DNA from: Komagataeibacter diospyri | GTDB taxonomy: Bacteria > Pseudomonadota > Alphaproteobacteria > Acetobacterales > Acetobacteraceae | NCBI RefSeq assembly: GCF_006538165.1 | Contig: NZ_BDLU01000013.1 | Span: forward strand, 1-64,000 | Direction: 5' to 3' | Length of the DNA: 64,000 nucleotides | Shown here: positions 27,676 through 37,368 of the stretch, piece by piece | How the letters are laid out: each line of letters starts with the position of its first letter | How positions within the stretch are numbered: the stretch's first letter is position 1 | Notes under the pieces: model-generated | What the model saw: only the letters and a program-made list of their open reading frames with translations | What the model was told of the DNA's origin: nothing | Databases searched by the model: none | Translations under genes and position numbers: made by a program

Positions 27676-28314
27676 TAACCGGTTTTAGGATATCTCAACA
27701 AATTTACGTCATTACAATGTTGAATTTCATATATCATCAAAATTCAACATTGTTATTTCGTTTTATTTATAGTGACATGAAAAGGCCCATTACAAATTGT
27801 GGAAAGCCAAGTGCAGGAGCATGTGCCCCTTGATCAGTCAGAAAAGGGTTTTCTGGATCATATGCTTTTGATGGGTGGGTTGCAGGTCTGCCGGGATAAG
27901 GTGAGGCAGGATTGCAATCCTGAGAACGCATAATATATCAGGCGATTTGCGATTAATTGTAATAGTCAAGCAAATGATAGATTATTCTGGGCATAAATGC
28001 TGGGAATCAGGCAATCAGACGTGCCGTATTTCGTCAGGTGCGAGATAACCGGTACCAGCTATCGTCCATGGCAGGGAATGATGCCTGATGTAAATTCGTT
28101 ACTTTAATCAAACGTTTAATTATATTATTACATTCGTTTTCAAAAACTACAAATAAAGAAAAATTTTGAAATATTTCAACATGAATGTAGTTAAAATGCA
28201 CCAGTATGTTGTAAATTTGTCATGTTTCTTTGGGGGCATAACAAAAGATGTGGACATAGATGAAACGTTTCGAATTAATATCGAAAAATATTGATTCTTA
28301 CTTGAGGCGCGTAG
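27676..28314. other. AT-rich intergenic region ahead of a TonB receptor gene
   Basis: About 640 bases. It starts with the terminator-like inverted repeat at 27714-27753. The rest is AT-rich, with no supported reading frame, and should hold the promoter of the receptor gene. Confidence 0.5.
27714..27753. terminator. Long perfect inverted repeat, terminator-like
   Basis: ACAATGTTGAATTT (27714-27727) and its exact complement AAATTCAACATTGT (27740-27753) form a 14-base-pair stem with a 12-base loop, 38 bases after the PAP2 stop. T-rich sequence follows. It may end PAP2 transcription; the absence of a long T run leaves some doubt. Confidence 0.55.
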
Positions 28315-30711
28315 ATGAAAAAAACGTTTTCATTCTGGACTTTATGCCTTGGGGCAACGGCCCTGACATGGGATGCCCATGCCGCCAGCTCTGATCAGCA
28401 GAATACAGTAATACGTGCGCAATCGGATTCCATTTCAAATAAGGGTAAGGCCACCCGGAGTGCCGCACACCATACGGCACAGATGCCCCAGCCCAGGAAT
28501 GAACAGATTTCGGTCACCAGGTCACATTCCGTCTCTCACGGATCGGAACAGACGGTTGGACAGAAGGTCATGCAGCAGTTCGTGCCCGGTACGAACCCGC
28601 TGAAGGTTCTGGCCGCACGTACGCCGGGTCTCAGCTTCAGTTCAGGCGATGCCCTGGGGCTGGATGCCTGGTCCAGCAGCCTTTATATGCGTGGCTTCTT
28701 CTGGAATGAACTGGGCATGACGCTGGACGGGATCCCGCTGAATGACCAGTCGTATAATACTGTCAGTGGCCTTGGCCTCAGTCAGGCGATCATTACCAAT
28801 AATATCGGTTTCATGTCTGTCTCTCAGGGTGGTGGCGCAGTAAACGTGGCGTCCAATACCAATCTGGGTGGCGCGATTCAGGTCCACAGTAGCGATCCTT
28901 CCGACAGGATGGAAGGACAGGTCTCGCAGATGTTCGGAAGTAATGCGTCCTTCCGAACTTTTGGGCGTTTTGATAGCGGTAAGCTGAATTCATCGGGAAC
29001 CAAGTTCTACGTTTCATATGCGCGCTCTGATACGCATAAATGGAAAGGGGGCGGTGACCAGTTGCAGCAGCAGGCGGAAGCCAAGCTGGTGCAGCCCGTA
29101 GGACAGGACAGCCATATTTCCGCATTCATGAACTGGTCCAACAATTCGCAATGGGGTTACGCGGATATGTCGCTGGCCAGTATCCGTAAATACGGCTGGC
29201 GGACGGATGATTATTATCCTGATTTTGGCAAAGCATATGCGGCGGCCGCGGCCGGGAATTATGACACCATTTATGATGGTGGCCAGCATCAGGTTTCCTA
29301 TCTTGGTGGTCTGACACTTGATTTTGCCCTGACCAATAACCTGCGCTGGAAAACCATTTTTTATGGCAATAGCGAAGTATTGTATACGACTTATGGCAAT
29401 CCCTATCAGCCATCAGTCAACAAGATGGGCGGGGATTCCGCTGCACCGTTTTCGGAACAGGTATGGCAGTCCCACGAAGTCCGTTATGGCATGACATCGG
29501 CCATCCAGTACGATATTGCGCATAACCATATCGAATCCGGCATCTGGCTGGAAAACAATAATCAGGAACAGTCCAACTATTTTTATAATGAACCGACCCT
29601 GGCATCCGGCGCGCCACCTCTTCTGACAATCGGGCCCTATAATACCTACGGCAAGGCCTTCATGTCGCCCTACGGGTTCAAGTGGACGACGAATACATTC
29701 CAGTATTTCCTGTCCGATGTGTATCATCCCGTGCGTAACCTGGATATTCATGCGGGCTTCCGGTCCATGATTACGACCACATCCGGCGGCGCACAGTGGC
29801 AGGATCCGGCCTTTACCGGCAGCACGGATCCGCTTGCAAACGGGTCACTGACCGCGGCTGCGGCATTCCTGCCGCATGTTGCCGTGAATTACCGCTTCCT
29901 GCCCGGTCACGAAATCTATTTCGATGTAGCCGAAAATATGCGTGGCTATCAGGTTCAGGCGTATGAAGGGGGTGGCGCCTCGCCATGGTCCGTGCAGAAC
30001 CAGGCGACATTCAAGGGACTGCAGAAGACGCTGCGTCCGGAACGTGACTGGGTTTACCTGGTGGGGTATCGCTATACTTCCCGGCCCGTCATTGCCTCGA
30101 TCGATGCTTATCATGCCGATGCTTATCATCGCCTGCAGTATGGCGAAGTGCCCGGTAGTCAGGGGTTGGGCAACGTTGTCGGTACGGTTGTCGATACGGG
30201 GCATGTTTCGATCTATGGTGTAGACGCTGCTCTTACCATTCAGCCGTTCAGACGCGGCGTGATGAAGGGGCTTTCTGCATTTAGCAGCATCAGCTACAAC
30301 CACTCGACCTATGGCAGCAATTTTCCCGACGGTTCCGGGGGGTATGCGGATACGCGCGGCAAGAAATTCGTGAACTTCCCGCAGATCATGTATAAGGCGA
30401 ATATTACCTATGGCTATAAGGGTGCGGAAGTACACCTTGATGCCAACTACTATTCAAAACGTTATTTCAGCTATACAAACGATACATGGGTCGCACCCTA
30501 CTGGCTGGTCAATCTGGGGGCGCGTTACCGGTTTGGGGACTATGGTCCACTGAAGGGACTGACATTTGATTTCAGTGTGTATAACCTGAATAACACCAAA
30601 TATATTTCCATGATGGGTGAGAATGGAAACCCCACATCAGGCGATGCCTATTCCATGGAGCGCGGGGCAGTGCGACAGTATTTCGGAACGATCAGTGCGC
30701 ATTTCTACTGA
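28315..30711 (+). CDS. TonB-dependent receptor paired with a PQQ dehydrogenase
   Basis: A 798-residue receptor with signal peptide (DAHAA near residue 24). A segment EQISVTRSHS near residue 63 is TonB-box-like. The plug blocks are YMRGFFWNELGMTLDGIPLNDQSY and NTNLGGAIQ, and the barrel ends in an aromatic pair (FY). The C-terminus carries an ISMMGENG motif shared with the receptor at 50.2 kb, which is clearly a paralogue. The PQQ dehydrogenase begins 245 bases downstream in the same direction after a terminator. Cargo is unknown; the repeated pairing with quinoproteins suggests import of a substrate or cofactor (inference). Confidence 0.88.
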   Translation: MKKTFSFWTLCLGATALTWDAHAASSDQQNTVIRAQSDSISNKGKATRSAAHHTAQMPQPRNEQISVTRSHSVSHGSEQTVGQKVMQQFVPGTNPLKVLAARTPGLSFSSGDALGLDAWSSSLYMRGFFWNELGMTLDGIPLNDQSYNTVSGLGLSQAIITNNIGFMSVSQGGGAVNVASNTNLGGAIQVHSSDPSDRMEGQVSQMFGSNASFRTFGRFDSGKLNSSGTKFYVSYARSDTHKWKGGGDQLQQQAEAKLVQPVGQDSHISAFMNWSNNSQWGYADMSLASIRKYGWRTDDYYPDFGKAYAAAAAGNYDTIYDGGQHQVSYLGGLTLDFALTNNLRWKTIFYGNSEVLYTTYGNPYQPSVNKMGGDSAAPFSEQVWQSHEVRYGMTSAIQYDIAHNHIESGIWLENNNQEQSNYFYNEPTLASGAPPLLTIGPYNTYGKAFMSPYGFKWTTNTFQYFLSDVYHPVRNLDIHAGFRSMITTTSGGAQWQDPAFTGSTDPLANGSLTAAAAFLPHVAVNYRFLPGHEIYFDVAENMRGYQVQAYEGGGASPWSVQNQATFKGLQKTLRPERDWVYLVGYRYTSRPVIASIDAYHADAYHRLQYGEVPGSQGLGNVVGTVVDTGHVSIYGVDAALTIQPFRRGVMKGLSAFSSISYNHSTYGSNFPDGSGGYADTRGKKFVNFPQIMYKANITYGYKGAEVHLDANYYSKRYFSYTNDTWVAPYWLVNLGARYRFGDYGPLKGLTFDFSVYNLNNTKYISMMGENGNPTSGDAYSMERGAVRQYFGTISAHFY

Positions 30712-30743
30712 ATGAAGAAAATCTGTTTCATATGTTGTATTGC

Positions 30744-30773
30744 GGGGGCAGAAATCAATCTGCCCCCTTTTTT
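30744..30773 (+). terminator. Rho-independent terminator
   Basis: GGGGGCAGA (30744-30752) pairs with TCTGCCCCC (30759-30767), followed by six T residues. It closes the TonB receptor gene and shows that the PQQ dehydrogenase downstream probably has its own promoter. Confidence 0.85.
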
Positions 30774-30956
30774 ATTTTGAATGAAATCCATTCACGATAT
30801 GTCGGGTTTATTTTATTCCTTCTGGTGTAATGTCTGCCCATGGGCAGGGGATCCCGGTTGATGATGCGAAAAACCACGTGTAGTTTCTGTTGATATTAGA
30901 TACGATATAGAAATATTTAAGTCGAATGGGCTTGGTCGGGAAAGGAAATATGCTCT

Positions 30957-33119
30957 ATGGGAATGCGGTATAAGAATATTCGGGGCGATCATTTTTCCAG
31001 TCTTCGGTTGCGTGATGTTCTGCTGGGTATGGGAATCCTCCTGTGTGCGGCTGTTCCGGTGCGCGCGGAAACAACAGGGGATGCCATTATTCATGCCGAT
31101 GATCATCCCGATGACTGGCTGACCCATGGCCGTACTTATTCAGAACAGCGATATAGCCCGTTAAAGCAGATCAATGCCAAAACCATCGGCCACCTGCATC
31201 TGGCATGGCATTATGATCTGGATACCAACCGGGGGCAGGAAGCAACGCCTCTGATCATCAATGGTGTCATGTATACCACCACCGCATGGAGCAAGGTCAA
31301 GGCGCTGGATGCCGCGACTGGACGTCTGCTATGGGCCTATGATCCGAAGGTGGACGGCAAGGTCGGGGTCCGGGGATGTTGCGACATCGTGAACCGTGGC
31401 CTGGGCTACTGGAATGGCAAGCTGTATCTGGCGACCTTTGACAACAGGCTGATTGCACTGGATTCCCGGGACGGCAAGGTTATCTGGAGTATCAATACGA
31501 TCCCGACAGATGCCGATCTGGGGCAGCAGCAGGCCTATACCATTACCGGTGCACCGCGTATTGCAAAGGGTAGGGTGCTGATCGGTAATGGTGGTGCGGA
31601 ATTCGGTGCCCGTGGCTTCATTTCGGCATTCGACGCGGAAACGGGCAAGCTGGACTGGCGGTTTTTTACGGTACCCAATCCGCATAACAGACCTGACCAT
31701 GCGCCATCCGATACGGTTCTTATGACCCGTGCCTATCCGACATGGAGCCCCACAGGCGCATGGGTGCGGCAGGGTGGTGGTGGCACCGTATGGGATTCGA
31801 TCGTATATGACCCTGTGACGGATCTGGTCTATTTCGGGGCGGGTAACGGGTCGCCATGGAGTTATGGTATCCGTTCCAATGGAAAGGGGGACAACCTCTT
31901 CCTTGACAGCATTGTCGCCGTAAAGCCGGATACGGGGGAATATGTCTGGCATTTTCAGGAGACACCTGAAGACCAGTGGGATTATACATCAACCCAGCAG
32001 ATCATGACGCTTGACCTTCCCCTTGATGGGCAGATGCGGCATGTGATCGTGCATGCACCCAAAAACGGTTTTTTCTACGTTCTGGATGCCGCGACGGGTG
32101 AATTCATTTCTGGGAAAAATTTCGTTTTCGTGAACTGGGCAAAAGGTCTGGATCCGAAAACCGGGCGGCCAATCTTCAATCCGGATGCGCAGTATTCCGT
32201 CACCGGCAAGCCATTCTATGTCTTTCCGGGGGATATGGGTGGGCACGGTATTGCCGCCATGAGCTACAGCCCACGCACGGGACTGGTATACCTGCCGACC
32301 CAGCAGGTGCCTGATCACCTGAAGGGCGCACGTAAATTCAAGCCCCTGCCTGATGGCTGGAATCTGGGGCTGGATATTCAGCCAGATGATAAAATGCCAT
32401 CCGTCGAGGAACAGAAAGCTGGTGTCAGGGACCTGCGGGGATCGCTGGTGGCATGGGATCCCGTGGAGCAGAAAGCACGCTGGGAAGTGGTGCAGAAAGG
32501 ACCGGCAAATGGCGGGGTTCTTTCCACCGCTGGTGACCTGGTGTTCCAGGGGCTGACCGACGGCACGTTCCATGCCTATGACGCACATGATGGGAAGGAT
32601 CTTTTCAGCTTCGATGCGCAGAGCGGCATTATCGCCTCTCCCGTCAGCTATCGTATCGGTGGTCGGCAGTATGTCGCCATTGAAGTGGGATGGGGCGGGT
32701 CGTATGGCCTGTTTGCCACCGGGCTGGCACGTCAGGAAACGGGGTCTGTCAATCATTCCCGTGTCCTTGCATTCGCCCTTGATGGCAGGGACCATCTGCC
32801 GACTGTCAGTGATGACCCTGTTCCTTCATCCCCACCGCCTGCATCGTTCGCGCCCCGGCAGGCACTGGCGGGTAGCCAGCAGTACCTGAATTATTGTCAG
32901 TACTGCCACGGTGCCAATGTGGAATGGAATGGCGTCCTGCCGGATTTAAGGAAGTCGCCGGCCATTCAGGACAAAAACAGTTTCTATGCGATTGTTGGCA
33001 AAGGGGCGCTGAGCAGTTTCGGCATGGATGGGTTCGAGAAATCCATGAAACCGGATGAAATTGAAAGCATCCGGCAGTTTATCATCGAACGCGCACACCA
33101 GACCCTGTCACAACCATGA
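30957..33119 (+). CDS. Quinohaemoprotein alcohol dehydrogenase (PQQ plus haem c)
   Basis: A 720-residue periplasmic enzyme. After a signal peptide (ending PVRA-E) comes the eight-bladed PQQ domain with tryptophan-docking repeats, the vicinal-cysteine VRGCCD motif and the EDQWDYTSTQ active-site block. The Thr two residues after the catalytic Asp is the pattern expected for calcium rather than lanthanide use. A cytochrome c domain with CQYCH at residues 647-651 completes it. It resembles the AdhA subunit of acetic acid bacteria or soluble type II alcohol dehydrogenases, but no AdhB cytochrome or AdhS gene is adjacent, so it may be soluble or use another partner. Confidence 0.88.
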   Translation: MGMRYKNIRGDHFSSLRLRDVLLGMGILLCAAVPVRAETTGDAIIHADDHPDDWLTHGRTYSEQRYSPLKQINAKTIGHLHLAWHYDLDTNRGQEATPLIINGVMYTTTAWSKVKALDAATGRLLWAYDPKVDGKVGVRGCCDIVNRGLGYWNGKLYLATFDNRLIALDSRDGKVIWSINTIPTDADLGQQQAYTITGAPRIAKGRVLIGNGGAEFGARGFISAFDAETGKLDWRFFTVPNPHNRPDHAPSDTVLMTRAYPTWSPTGAWVRQGGGGTVWDSIVYDPVTDLVYFGAGNGSPWSYGIRSNGKGDNLFLDSIVAVKPDTGEYVWHFQETPEDQWDYTSTQQIMTLDLPLDGQMRHVIVHAPKNGFFYVLDAATGEFISGKNFVFVNWAKGLDPKTGRPIFNPDAQYSVTGKPFYVFPGDMGGHGIAAMSYSPRTGLVYLPTQQVPDHLKGARKFKPLPDGWNLGLDIQPDDKMPSVEEQKAGVRDLRGSLVAWDPVEQKARWEVVQKGPANGGVLSTAGDLVFQGLTDGTFHAYDAHDGKDLFSFDAQSGIIASPVSYRIGGRQYVAIEVGWGGSYGLFATGLARQETGSVNHSRVLAFALDGRDHLPTVSDDPVPSSPPPASFAPRQALAGSQQYLNYCQYCHGANVEWNGVLPDLRKSPAIQDKNSFYAIVGKGALSSFGMDGFEKSMKPDEIESIRQFIIERAHQTLSQP

Positions 33120-33148
33120 TGGCGTAAAGGGCAGCTTTCTGCCCGCAG

Positions 33149-33257
33149 GCTGTCTGAAAAGCCTGTTTTTGCGACATTATGAAGATTATAAAAAAGCTTC
33201 AGAAAAACGCCGCCTTTTCGAAAAAAGGCGGCGCCAAAAAACTTTATTATTTATCAG
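33149..33257. repeat. Dispersed hairpin repeat, copy C, probable two-way terminator
   Basis: The copy begins with CTGTCTGAAAAG and contains a strong stem CGCCGCCTTTT/AAAAGGCGGCG (33208-33233) flanked by A and T runs. It lies between the convergent PQQ dehydrogenase and permease genes, where it could act as a bidirectional terminator. It belongs to the same family as the copies at 12.3, 13.8, 17.6 and 38.7 kb. Confidence 0.65.
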
Positions 33258-33302
33258 TAGGCTATCTTGATTCAGTCCTTGCCTCGGCCAGCCTGTGGGA
33301 CG

Positions 33303-34808
33303 TCAGGGTTCCATGCTGTCGGATGTTTCAATCCGGCGCCCCACATAACTGCGTGACCGGCCATATCCATAATATATGAGCAGCCCGATTGCCCCCCATA
33401 CCGGCAGGACCAGGATCGCGATCAGGTCCAGTGACAGGTAAAGATACAGACAGCCAAGAATGGCAAGCGGCGCGAACAGCCATATGGCAGGCGCCCGGAA
33501 CGGGCGGATACGTGTGGGATCGGTCCGGCGCAGGATCAGGACGGATATGGCGACCATGGCGAATGCAAACAGCGTGCCGGAATTGGAATAGTCAGCCAAT
33601 GTGCCCACGGGCAGGAAGGCGGCCCCGATGGCGGTGCCAATGCCGGTGACAGTCGTCACGATGTGCGGTGTGCGATAGCGGGGGTGAACACGGGCAAAGC
33701 TGTCGGGCAGCAGGCCATCGCGTGCCATGGTGAAAAATATGCGCGTCTGCCCGAAAATCATCATCAGTACGACAGAGGGCAGGGCAATGGTGGCCGCAAG
33801 GCCGATCAGGTTGCCAATTCTGATCCAGCCGATGGATCGCAGCACATGCGCCAGGGCTTCGTGTGAGCACGGCAGGGGATCCTGCGCGCCGGCCGCGACA
33901 ATCGTGCGGCATCGCTGATCCAGCGCAAGCGTGCCGGGCGCAAGTATGTTGCCATCGGCCCCGGTAACCGGCTGCGCCCCAAGGGGAGAGCCAATGGCCC
34001 CAAGGGAGACCAGCAGGTAAAAAATGGTGCAGAAGGCCAGGGAGGCGATCAGGGCGATGGGCACATTGCGCTGCGGGTTGCGTGTTTCCTCGGCTGCGGT
34101 TGATACGGCGTCAAAGCCGACATAGGCAAAAAAGATGGATGCGGCCGCCCCGGCCATACCTGTCATTCCGGTCGGCATGAAGGGTTCGAAATGACTGATG
34201 TTCATGACCGGAATGGCAAGGATGGCGAACAGGGACAGGGCGGCCACCTTGATGCCGACCAGAATGGCATTGGCTCGCGCGCTTTCGGTCGTACCAAGGA
34301 CCAGGAGCCAGGTAATCAGCAGGGTAATGACCACTGCCGGCAGGTTGATATAGCCGCCAGCGGATGGACTGTTGACCCATAGGGGGGAGATTTCGATATG
34401 GAACAGGTTCTGGATCAGGCCGATCATGTACCCCGACCAGCTTGATGCCACGGCGGAGGCCCCGATGGCATATTCCAGGATCAGCGCCCAGCCCACCATC
34501 CACGCCAGCCGTTCACCCATCACGGCATAGGTATAGGTATAGGCCGATCCTGCGGTGGGAACCATGGATGCCAGTTCGGAATAACAGATCGCCGCGCACA
34601 TGCAGATGAAACCGGCAAGGATGAAACTGAGCATCATGCCCGGTCCCGCTTTCTGCGCGGCTTCGGAAGTCAGTACGAATATGCCGGTGCCAATAATCCC
34701 ACCGATCCCCAGCATCGTAAGTTGGAAGGCCCCAAGCGAACGATTCAATGATTTCTTTTTTGCCGTCGCCAGGATTGCGTCCAACGACTTCACGCGATCA
34801 AATTTCAT
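33303..34808 (-). CDS. APC-family amino acid/amine permease
   Basis: A 501-residue inner-membrane protein with about 12 helices. The MLGIGGIIGTGIFVL block in helix 1 and the FFAYVGFDAVSTAAEETRNPQRNVP block near residues 230-250 are typical of the cationic amino acid transporter (CAT/YfnA) branch of the APC superfamily. It stands alone on the reverse strand next to amine dehydrogenase genes. Transport of an amine or amino acid connected to that pathway is plausible but not shown. Confidence 0.85.
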   Translation of the reverse strand: MKFDRVKSLDAILATAKKKSLNRSLGAFQLTMLGIGGIIGTGIFVLTSEAAQKAGPGMMLSFILAGFICMCAAICYSELASMVPTAGSAYTYTYAVMGERLAWMVGWALILEYAIGASAVASSWSGYMIGLIQNLFHIEISPLWVNSPSAGGYINLPAVVITLLITWLLVLGTTESARANAILVGIKVAALSLFAILAIPVMNISHFEPFMPTGMTGMAGAAASIFFAYVGFDAVSTAAEETRNPQRNVPIALIASLAFCTIFYLLVSLGAIGSPLGAQPVTGADGNILAPGTLALDQRCRTIVAAGAQDPLPCSHEALAHVLRSIGWIRIGNLIGLAATIALPSVVLMMIFGQTRIFFTMARDGLLPDSFARVHPRYRTPHIVTTVTGIGTAIGAAFLPVGTLADYSNSGTLFAFAMVAISVLILRRTDPTRIRPFRAPAIWLFAPLAILGCLYLYLSLDLIAILVLPVWGAIGLLIYYGYGRSRSYVGRRIETSDSMEP

Positions 34809-35352
34809 CCACCCGATTTCCCCCGTTTTGCCCCTGACCCGGCATTATATGCTTTCATGCGAAGCAGAACCTACGGATAAAATCGCCAAGCGCAAGCGCT
34901 GGAGGAGGGATGCGGCCATCCATGCAGGGGGCGTCCCATCCCTGTCTTTTCATGGCGCGTCTGGCACGCCGCGGAAAATCCGCGTGACCGGGAATATAAG
35001 CCTCCCCCGATCCGGTGTGACAGTTCGTGTGGGCCACTAACGTTCCAGATCGTCATGGCCGCCAGCCTGCCCTTATGTCCTGGAGGCACTGCGCGCCGAT
35101 GGGGGATGGCAGACAACGTTTCTGCCGGTGACGTGCGGACAAGGAAGGGGGACAGGTCATGTTCATCACGGTTGTCGGGGCTGGCTACGGTGGATGTGTT
35201 GGAATCGGCGATGTAAATGTCCATGATGCCCCGGCTGTGCGGCAGTCCGGACGCGTGCTGCACCGTAATTTGTAATATCGGGTATGCTGGCTTATTATAT
35301 TGTGATATCGCAATAATATTTGTATCGTAAGAAATCTTGATGGAGGAAGTGC
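34809..35352. other. Divergent intergenic region ahead of the first amine dehydrogenase
   Basis: About 540 bases between the permease (reverse) and the amine dehydrogenase heavy chain (forward). Long antisense frames cross it, but they lack a start signal and protein-like composition. A short stem CGCGGA/TCCGCG lies at 34970-34984. The last 80 bases are AT-rich and end with GGAGGAAG, the ribosome-binding site of the heavy chain. Confidence 0.5.
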
Positions 35353-36510
35353 ATGACAGGTTGGTTTCGGCGCGTATCGGCCATGGTCGCAGCTGTCGTG
35401 GTTTCCTCCCCGGTCCTGGCGCTGGCTGCCGACCCTTCGCCTGCCCTGCAGGCGGAACAGAGCGATGTCGCGCAGCTTCCGGCAATGGGAGCGCACTGGG
35501 TCTTTCCCTATACCAAGACAACGGCGATCACCATTTATGATGGGGATAACGGCCGTATCCTGGGCACGATTCCCGCAACGCCGCTGGCCAATAATGTCAT
35601 CACGCCTGACCGGCGGAGCATTTACATAACCGAGACGTCATGGTCGCTTGTCGATCATGGGGACCGGCATGACATGCTGCAGCAGTTCGATGCCCGTACA
35701 CTGGAACGCGTGCGCGAACTGGCGCTGCCCCCCCGCGCACTGGTGGGACGCAAGCAGCAGAATTTTGATGTTGATGCCAACGGGAAGTTAGGGTTCATAT
35801 TCGACCTCAGCCCGGCTTCCGCCGTCACGGTTGTTGACCTGTCCGCGTTCAAGGTGGTCCGCACGGTGGATATTCCCGGTTGCGCGCTGGTCTTCCCATG
35901 GCAGAGTGGTGGCTTTTCCAGCCTGTGTGGTGATGGATCACTGACCAATGTGGCGGTGGGAACGGATGGGAAAGCCAGCGTTACCCATTCCATACCGTTT
36001 TTCAGCGCGGATGGCGACCCGGTCTACGAACAGAGCCTGGCGGAACGCGCGAAGGGTGATGCCTATTTCATTACCTATAGCGGCAAGGTCATAAAGGCGC
36101 ATCTGGGTCCGCAACCGGTTGTCGAACCTGCGTGGTCAATCCAGCAGGCGGCAGGCCAGCCTGTTGCCGGAACCGGGGTGCAGGAACTGGCATGGCGTCC
36201 GGGCGGCACGCAGCCGTTTGCCATGTCCTACTATAATCACCATCTTTTCGCCCTTATGCATACAGGCGCATACTGGACCCACAAGACAGCGGGCACCGAA
36301 GTGTGGGAACTCGATACGCAGACACATCGTCTGGTACGTCGCATCGACCTGCCAACGCCAGCCAAGGTGGTGGCGGTCAGTCAGGACCAGAAACCATTGC
36401 TGTATGCCAACGGGGAAAATGGAAATCTGATGGTCATCGACCTGCAGACCGGGAAGGTGCTGCGTAATACTCATATTGATGCAGGTGCCATGACTGTCCC
36501 CCCGCCGTAA
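35353..36510 (+). CDS. TTQ amine dehydrogenase heavy chain, copy 1
   Basis: A 385-residue periplasmic seven-bladed propeller of the methylamine/aromatic amine dehydrogenase alpha-subunit family. A signal peptide ends at LALA-A near residue 25. Family blocks follow: a LPPRA segment, TVDIPGCALVFPW with a second Cys in SSLCGDGSL, and near the C-terminus HTGAYWTHKTAGTEVW. The heavy chain has no cofactor itself; it frames the TTQ-bearing light chain. The light-chain gene begins 53 bases downstream in the same direction. No TonB or cytochrome gene lies within this unit, unlike copy 2. Confidence 0.9.
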   Translation: MTGWFRRVSAMVAAVVVSSPVLALAADPSPALQAEQSDVAQLPAMGAHWVFPYTKTTAITIYDGDNGRILGTIPATPLANNVITPDRRSIYITETSWSLVDHGDRHDMLQQFDARTLERVRELALPPRALVGRKQQNFDVDANGKLGFIFDLSPASAVTVVDLSAFKVVRTVDIPGCALVFPWQSGGFSSLCGDGSLTNVAVGTDGKASVTHSIPFFSADGDPVYEQSLAERAKGDAYFITYSGKVIKAHLGPQPVVEPAWSIQQAAGQPVAGTGVQELAWRPGGTQPFAMSYYNHHLFALMHTGAYWTHKTAGTEVWELDTQTHRLVRRIDLPTPAKVVAVSQDQKPLLYANGENGNLMVIDLQTGKVLRNTHIDAGAMTVPPP

Positions 36511-36563
36511 GGCAATCTCCGTTTAATTCATACTGTCCCCCATTGGTTTGGAAAATACTGGTT

Positions 36564-37112
36564 ATGACTGAATCCTTTTTTGACAGCCTGGGCGAAAAGC
36601 TGACGCGGAAAATGGCGCAGGGAATTTCCCGTCGCAGCGTGATCGCCAGGGCGGGAAGTGCTGCGGTGGTGACGTCTTCCCTGCCACTTTTACCCGTTCA
36701 GCGTGCACAGGCGGCACAGACGCAACCGGCCGCGGTTTCGGATTTTGACCGCCGCGCCCAGTCCGCAGATCCGACAAAATGTGATTACTGGCGGCATTGC
36801 GCCATTGACGGTGTGCTGTGTGGATGCTGTGGCGGTGGAGTGCATACCTGTCCACCTGGCACGCAGCCTTCCCCCGTATCGTGGATAGGTACCTGCCGTA
36901 ACCCTGTTGATAACCGGTCGTATGTTATTGCCTATCGGGACTGCTGTGGGCGCACATTGTGTAATTCGTCACCGGATTGCCATTGCAATACAGAAGACAG
37001 GGAACTGCCGGTTTACCGGCCACAGGCCAACAATGACATCATCTGGTGTTTTGGGGGATCGTCGGCAGTGTATCACTGTTCGACAGCAGCATTGGTCGGG
37101 CAGGCGGAATAA
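36564..37112 (+). CDS. TTQ amine dehydrogenase light chain, copy 1 (aromatic-amine type)
   Basis: A 182-residue quinoprotein precursor. The long twin-arginine-like leader has SRRSV at residues 22-26 and a PLLPV block. The mature part has 14 cysteines, including GCCGGG, as I recall for aromatic amine dehydrogenase rather than the 12 of methylamine dehydrogenase. Trp107 (in VSWIGTC) and Trp161 (in NDIIWCFG) match the two tryptophans joined into TTQ. Asp126 (YRDCC) matches the catalytic base and Asp82 the residue that aids TTQ formation. The catalytic Thr after the last Cys is replaced by Ser173. The ATG at 36564 is preferred to a TTG at 36543. Confidence 0.9.
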   Translation: MTESFFDSLGEKLTRKMAQGISRRSVIARAGSAAVVTSSLPLLPVQRAQAAQTQPAAVSDFDRRAQSADPTKCDYWRHCAIDGVLCGCCGGGVHTCPPGTQPSPVSWIGTCRNPVDNRSYVIAYRDCCGRTLCNSSPDCHCNTEDRELPVYRPQANNDIIWCFGGSSAVYHCSTAALVGQAE

Positions 37113-37368
37113 TTACGGCATTTCCGCGGGCAGGGGGACAGGGTACAGGCTGTATTCATCTACCCTGTTCTTCGTTATGCCCAGGCAATACCAGATAGTG
37201 TCGCATTCGCCATGACATGTGGTTTTTGCAGGCAACATACTAATAAGGCATGCAGGCCTTTCTACCGTTCTGGGCGCGGTCTGGCTACGCCTGTGGGCTG
37301 ATTGCCATCTGTGGTCAATATTGCTGCCTATTTACAAAAAATTTTCAGGAAAAGGGACGAATTATATA

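Noticed and set aside
31989..32795. Reverse-strand frame of 268 codons
   Set aside because: It is antisense to the PQQ dehydrogenase gene and has no independent support.
34871..35521. Reverse-strand frame of 216 codons upstream of the first heavy chain
   Set aside because: It overlaps the heavy-chain start and its promoter, and its composition is not protein-like.
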